64,000 nt of DNA from contig MTSL01000191.1 in NCBI GenBank assembly GCA_002794465.1, forward strand, positions 1-64,000, in the 5' to 3' direction. This stretch comes from Paramicrosporidium saccamoebae. Its lineage: Eukaryota > Rozellomycota. Position 1 is the first letter of the stretch. Every line of letters begins with the position of its first letter. Both the position numbers and the translations under genes were made by a program. Shown here in pieces: positions 61,873-64,000 of the stretch. The notes under the pieces were generated by a model that saw nothing but the letters and a program-made list of their open reading frames with translations, was not told the origin of the DNA and searched no databases.

Positions 61873-64000
61873 ATGGCCTTTCTCTCACCGCGCTTAAGGC
61901 GCTTACGGTGCCTACGGCTCTTGCAAAGCTTCCGGAAGCATGCCTTATATAACACACAGGCCGAATTCGAATGGGACCGCGACGGGACGATTAGGAGAAC
62001 GGGGCCTGTGATGCAAGAGATACAGGCGAAAGAATTGGGAGCCATGGTCAGGTCGAGGCCTCTGGAAGAGTTGCTGCCGATGGCTACAACACTTGTAGCA
62101 CAGGGCAAGATAGAATTGGCAGAGGCAGTGATCAAATGGATAAAGAAGTTGCATCTGCCCGAGTGGTATAAGCACCGGGACGCGAGCTGTGCAAACACGT
62201 TCATGTTGGCACATATCAGAAATAATAATCCGGATGGGATGCAGAATTGGAGAGAGTCGCTTTTTGAAAGATCGCATGCACAGCCCGACACCATTTCATA
62301 CGGAATTTTGTTTGACTATTTCTTGGAAAAGGGAATGGAGGGAGAATGCCTGAAATTGGCACAGCAAATGCCGTTGGACTGTGTCACTATTGAGAAAATA
62401 GCAGAATCTGAATACTTGTCAGCCAAAAAGATGGAAAAATTGTGTGGTATTCTGAATATTCCAAAGGTGAAAGACGACAAAATTTCTTTAGAATCCCTTG
62501 TTGACGACCTTGACATTGGGGTCAAAAGTCCATTGAGGAGTTTTGACAAGGATATTCCAGAGGTCAATGCGATTAAAAGCAAGTCTGATGGGATATCATT
62601 CTTGAAGGATTCGATCAAAATTCTTAGAGAAGACCCAAATGCAGATTTGTATCTTGTACAGGAGAGACTTGAACGCGACTGCTACACTGCCACAACGCAA
62701 AAGCTACGATCAGAGCTGGAGAATTATGTCAAGGCTACCAAGGCAACAATTTATTCCGTTAGTGCAAAGAAACTGATGAGTCAATGGCAGGTTTTGCTTT
62801 CCAAGCATATCCGTAGTTCCCTACTAAGCAGCGCAAATCTACACGAGACTGCCGCTAGGCCCATCAAAATCGGCTCTGGAATCTTGTTTAGTTCCCTCCT
62901 CTCGGCCGTGGAGCCGGAAAAGATTGCGTTAATAAGTCTTCAAGAGCTAACGCGTTCCGCTTCCTATGATCTGGGGGTGGGTGGAATCCCGCTGGTAAGG
63001 TTGGCCATGTCGATTGCAAACTCGCTGGAACGAGAAGTATTTGCCCAACAGATTTGTAAAAAGAACTTTTTGGAACACACCAAACTATCTGCCAAACATT
63101 TGGAGAAAATTTTCCGAAACCGAGGACTCTTTGAGGTTACGATGCGTAAGCAGTACGCAGCACTGGAGAGAAATGTAGATGCACTACGAGATGGTTGGAT
63201 CCCCAGATGGACGCAAAAAGTAAAGTCAGAACTGGGAGTATACATAGTGTCCCTTGCTTTGGAGGCTCTGAAATTTACAGAAGCGTCGGGAGTCTCTGTA
63301 CCTGCTTTTACCCACAAGGTGCAATACCAAAACGGACAATCTCTTGGCATAGTGGGGATTCATCCTGAGCTATTCAAGATGATGGGTGCAGAGAGCGCAT
63401 CTCCGTTTGTAGAGCCTTGGTCCATGCCAATGTTAGTGCCGCCAAAGCCGTGGATTACATACAATAGTGGAGGATATCTCACCCAGAGGACGGCATGTGT
63501 GCGGTTTAAGGACGATCCGCTTCACCTGGCTCTCGTCCATCAAGCCGACAAGGACGGAAGACTGGAACGCATTCTCTGCGGCTTGGATGCATTAGGTCGG
63601 ACATCGTGGAGGATAAACGAGGGGATTCTAAAGGTCGCCTTGGAGATGTGGAACTCGGGAGTGAACGTTTCCACTCTTGAGGAACCCTTTGTGGGTGGAA
63701 TGTTAGAGTTCCGAAGCAAAGATTCATTCCCCAGCCACGAAGAATATGTAAAGTACGTGAGGGAAGCGACTGAGCGAAAGGATATTATTAGTAAATCCCA
63801 CTCGACCATGTGCGACACCAACTATAAGCTGGAGATTGCCCGTCAATTTGTGGGACTGTCCTTCTACCTGCCCCATTCGGTAGATTTCCGAGGTAGAGCG
63901 TATCCCATTCCTCCTCATCTCAGCCATGTTGGGTCTGATATGAGTCGCGGATTGATGGTATTTGCCGAGGGAAAGCCACTGGGCAAACGGGGGCTTCGAT
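61873..64000 (+). CDS. RPO41: Mitochondrial DNA-directed RNA polymerase (5' part, runs off the window)
   Basis: Single-subunit T7-like RNA polymerase that transcribes mitochondrial DNA. The first 709 codons are present without an intron. The start at 61873 gives an Arg/Leu-rich presequence (AFLSPRLRRLRCLRLLQSF). An upstream frame starting at 61813 also looks like a presequence but ends in a stop and is out of frame. The N-terminal extension is followed by the NTD-like helices. The polymerase core begins with LPHSVDFRGRAYPIPPHLSH, carrying the DxxGR motif of the family, then DMSRGLMVFAEGKPLG at the window edge. The rest of the palm and fingers lies beyond position 64000. Confidence 0.95.
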   Translation, partial: MAFLSPRLRRLRCLRLLQSFRKHALYNTQAEFEWDRDGTIRRTGPVMQEIQAKELGAMVRSRPLEELLPMATTLVAQGKIELAEAVIKWIKKLHLPEWYKHRDASCANTFMLAHIRNNNPDGMQNWRESLFERSHAQPDTISYGILFDYFLEKGMEGECLKLAQQMPLDCVTIEKIAESEYLSAKKMEKLCGILNIPKVKDDKISLESLVDDLDIGVKSPLRSFDKDIPEVNAIKSKSDGISFLKDSIKILREDPNADLYLVQERLERDCYTATTQKLRSELENYVKATKATIYSVSAKKLMSQWQVLLSKHIRSSLLSSANLHETAARPIKIGSGILFSSLLSAVEPEKIALISLQELTRSASYDLGVGGIPLVRLAMSIANSLEREVFAQQICKKNFLEHTKLSAKHLEKIFRNRGLFEVTMRKQYAALERNVDALRDGWIPRWTQKVKSELGVYIVSLALEALKFTEASGVSVPAFTHKVQYQNGQSLGIVGIHPELFKMMGAESASPFVEPWSMPMLVPPKPWITYNSGGYLTQRTACVRFKDDPLHLALVHQADKDGRLERILCGLDALGRTSWRINEGILKVALEMWNSGVNVSTLEEPFVGGMLEFRSKDSFPSHEEYVKYVREATERKDIISKSHSTMCDTNYKLEIARQFVGLSFYLPHSVDFRGRAYPIPPHLSHVGSDMSRGLMVFAEGKPLGKRGLR

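Noticed and set aside
61755-61952. Presequence-like frame upstream of RPO41 (MNRLPGSSLS...)
   Set aside because: Out of frame with the polymerase and ends in a stop; the ATG at 61873 is in frame and gives its own presequence.

Overview
Eukaryotic nuclear DNA, almost certainly from a fungus or close fungal relative with a compact genome. I read 44 protein-coding genes and one tRNA in 64 kb, about one gene per 1.45 kb. The genes come from eukaryotic complexes (coatomer, RNA polymerase II, Smc5/6, ESCRT-I, Set1/COMPASS, ribosome biogenesis). Several are fungal in form: Def1-like, Atp11, Atp17, mL59/MRPL25, Rrp12, Pol5. The organism keeps a working mitochondrion with its own genome (mitochondrial RNA polymerase, TFB1M-type rRNA dimethylase, a mitoribosomal protein, F1Fo subunits and assembly factor, succinyl-CoA ligase, lipoyltransferase) and it has peroxisomal import (PEX13). 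GDP-fucose synthase, an LKB1-like kinase and a BRCA1-like protein are unusual for Dikarya and suggest an early-diverging lineage. A Cryptomycota/Rozellomycota-like organism is my guess and is not proven here.

The most striking property is the introns. I reconstructed 60 spliceosomal introns in 30 genes by joining protein-homologous segments. All are 28-40 nt long, nearly all GT-AG, often with a CTAAY/TGAY-like branch motif about 10 nt before the AG. In every multi-exon gene the joined exons sum to a multiple of three. Long genes usually have only one or two introns, near the start codon (RPB2, EEF2, SEC21, RRP12, MCMBP, RBM26-like). Some short genes carry three or four (PTP, VPS28, TFB1M, NSE1). 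Exon coordinates are given in each entry; the outer start and end span the introns.

Layout. 0-10 kb: TAN1, a tyrosine phosphatase, ATP17, SEC21, MCM-binding protein, a secretory-pathway protein with a HECT-like segment, and a PGAP4-like GPI glycosyltransferase. 10-20 kb: PDCD5, GRC3, DEF1-like, NSE1, a CoA carrier, a J-protein, succinyl-CoA ligase alpha, VPS28. 20-31 kb: GDP-fucose synthase, a small membrane protein, TFB1M, EF2, a gap, NC2-alpha, PEX13, POL5. 31-41 kb: CIC1/UTP30-like, MoaE, ATP11, GIR2, kynurenine aminotransferase, tRNA-Gln, RRP12, MARCH5-like, mL59. 41-52 kb: RPB2, a gap, an aldo-keto reductase, inorganic pyrophosphatase, LKB1-like kinase, lipoyltransferase, RBM26-like. 52-64 kb: SET1, an unknown small ORF, an NTF2-like/Jupiter-like fusion, a BRCA1-like protein, PDAP1, a PPR protein, CUS2/TAT-SF1, and the first 709 codons of mitochondrial RNA polymerase.

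Genes are packed with divergent start codons 16-200 bp apart and convergent stop codons as close as 9 bp. Non-coding sequence is mostly small tandem repeats, one two-copy dispersed repeat in inverted orientation (11.4 kb and 52 kb), and a decayed tandem duplication of the 3' end of PDAP1. There are no CRISPR arrays, no prophage and no recognisable transposase.
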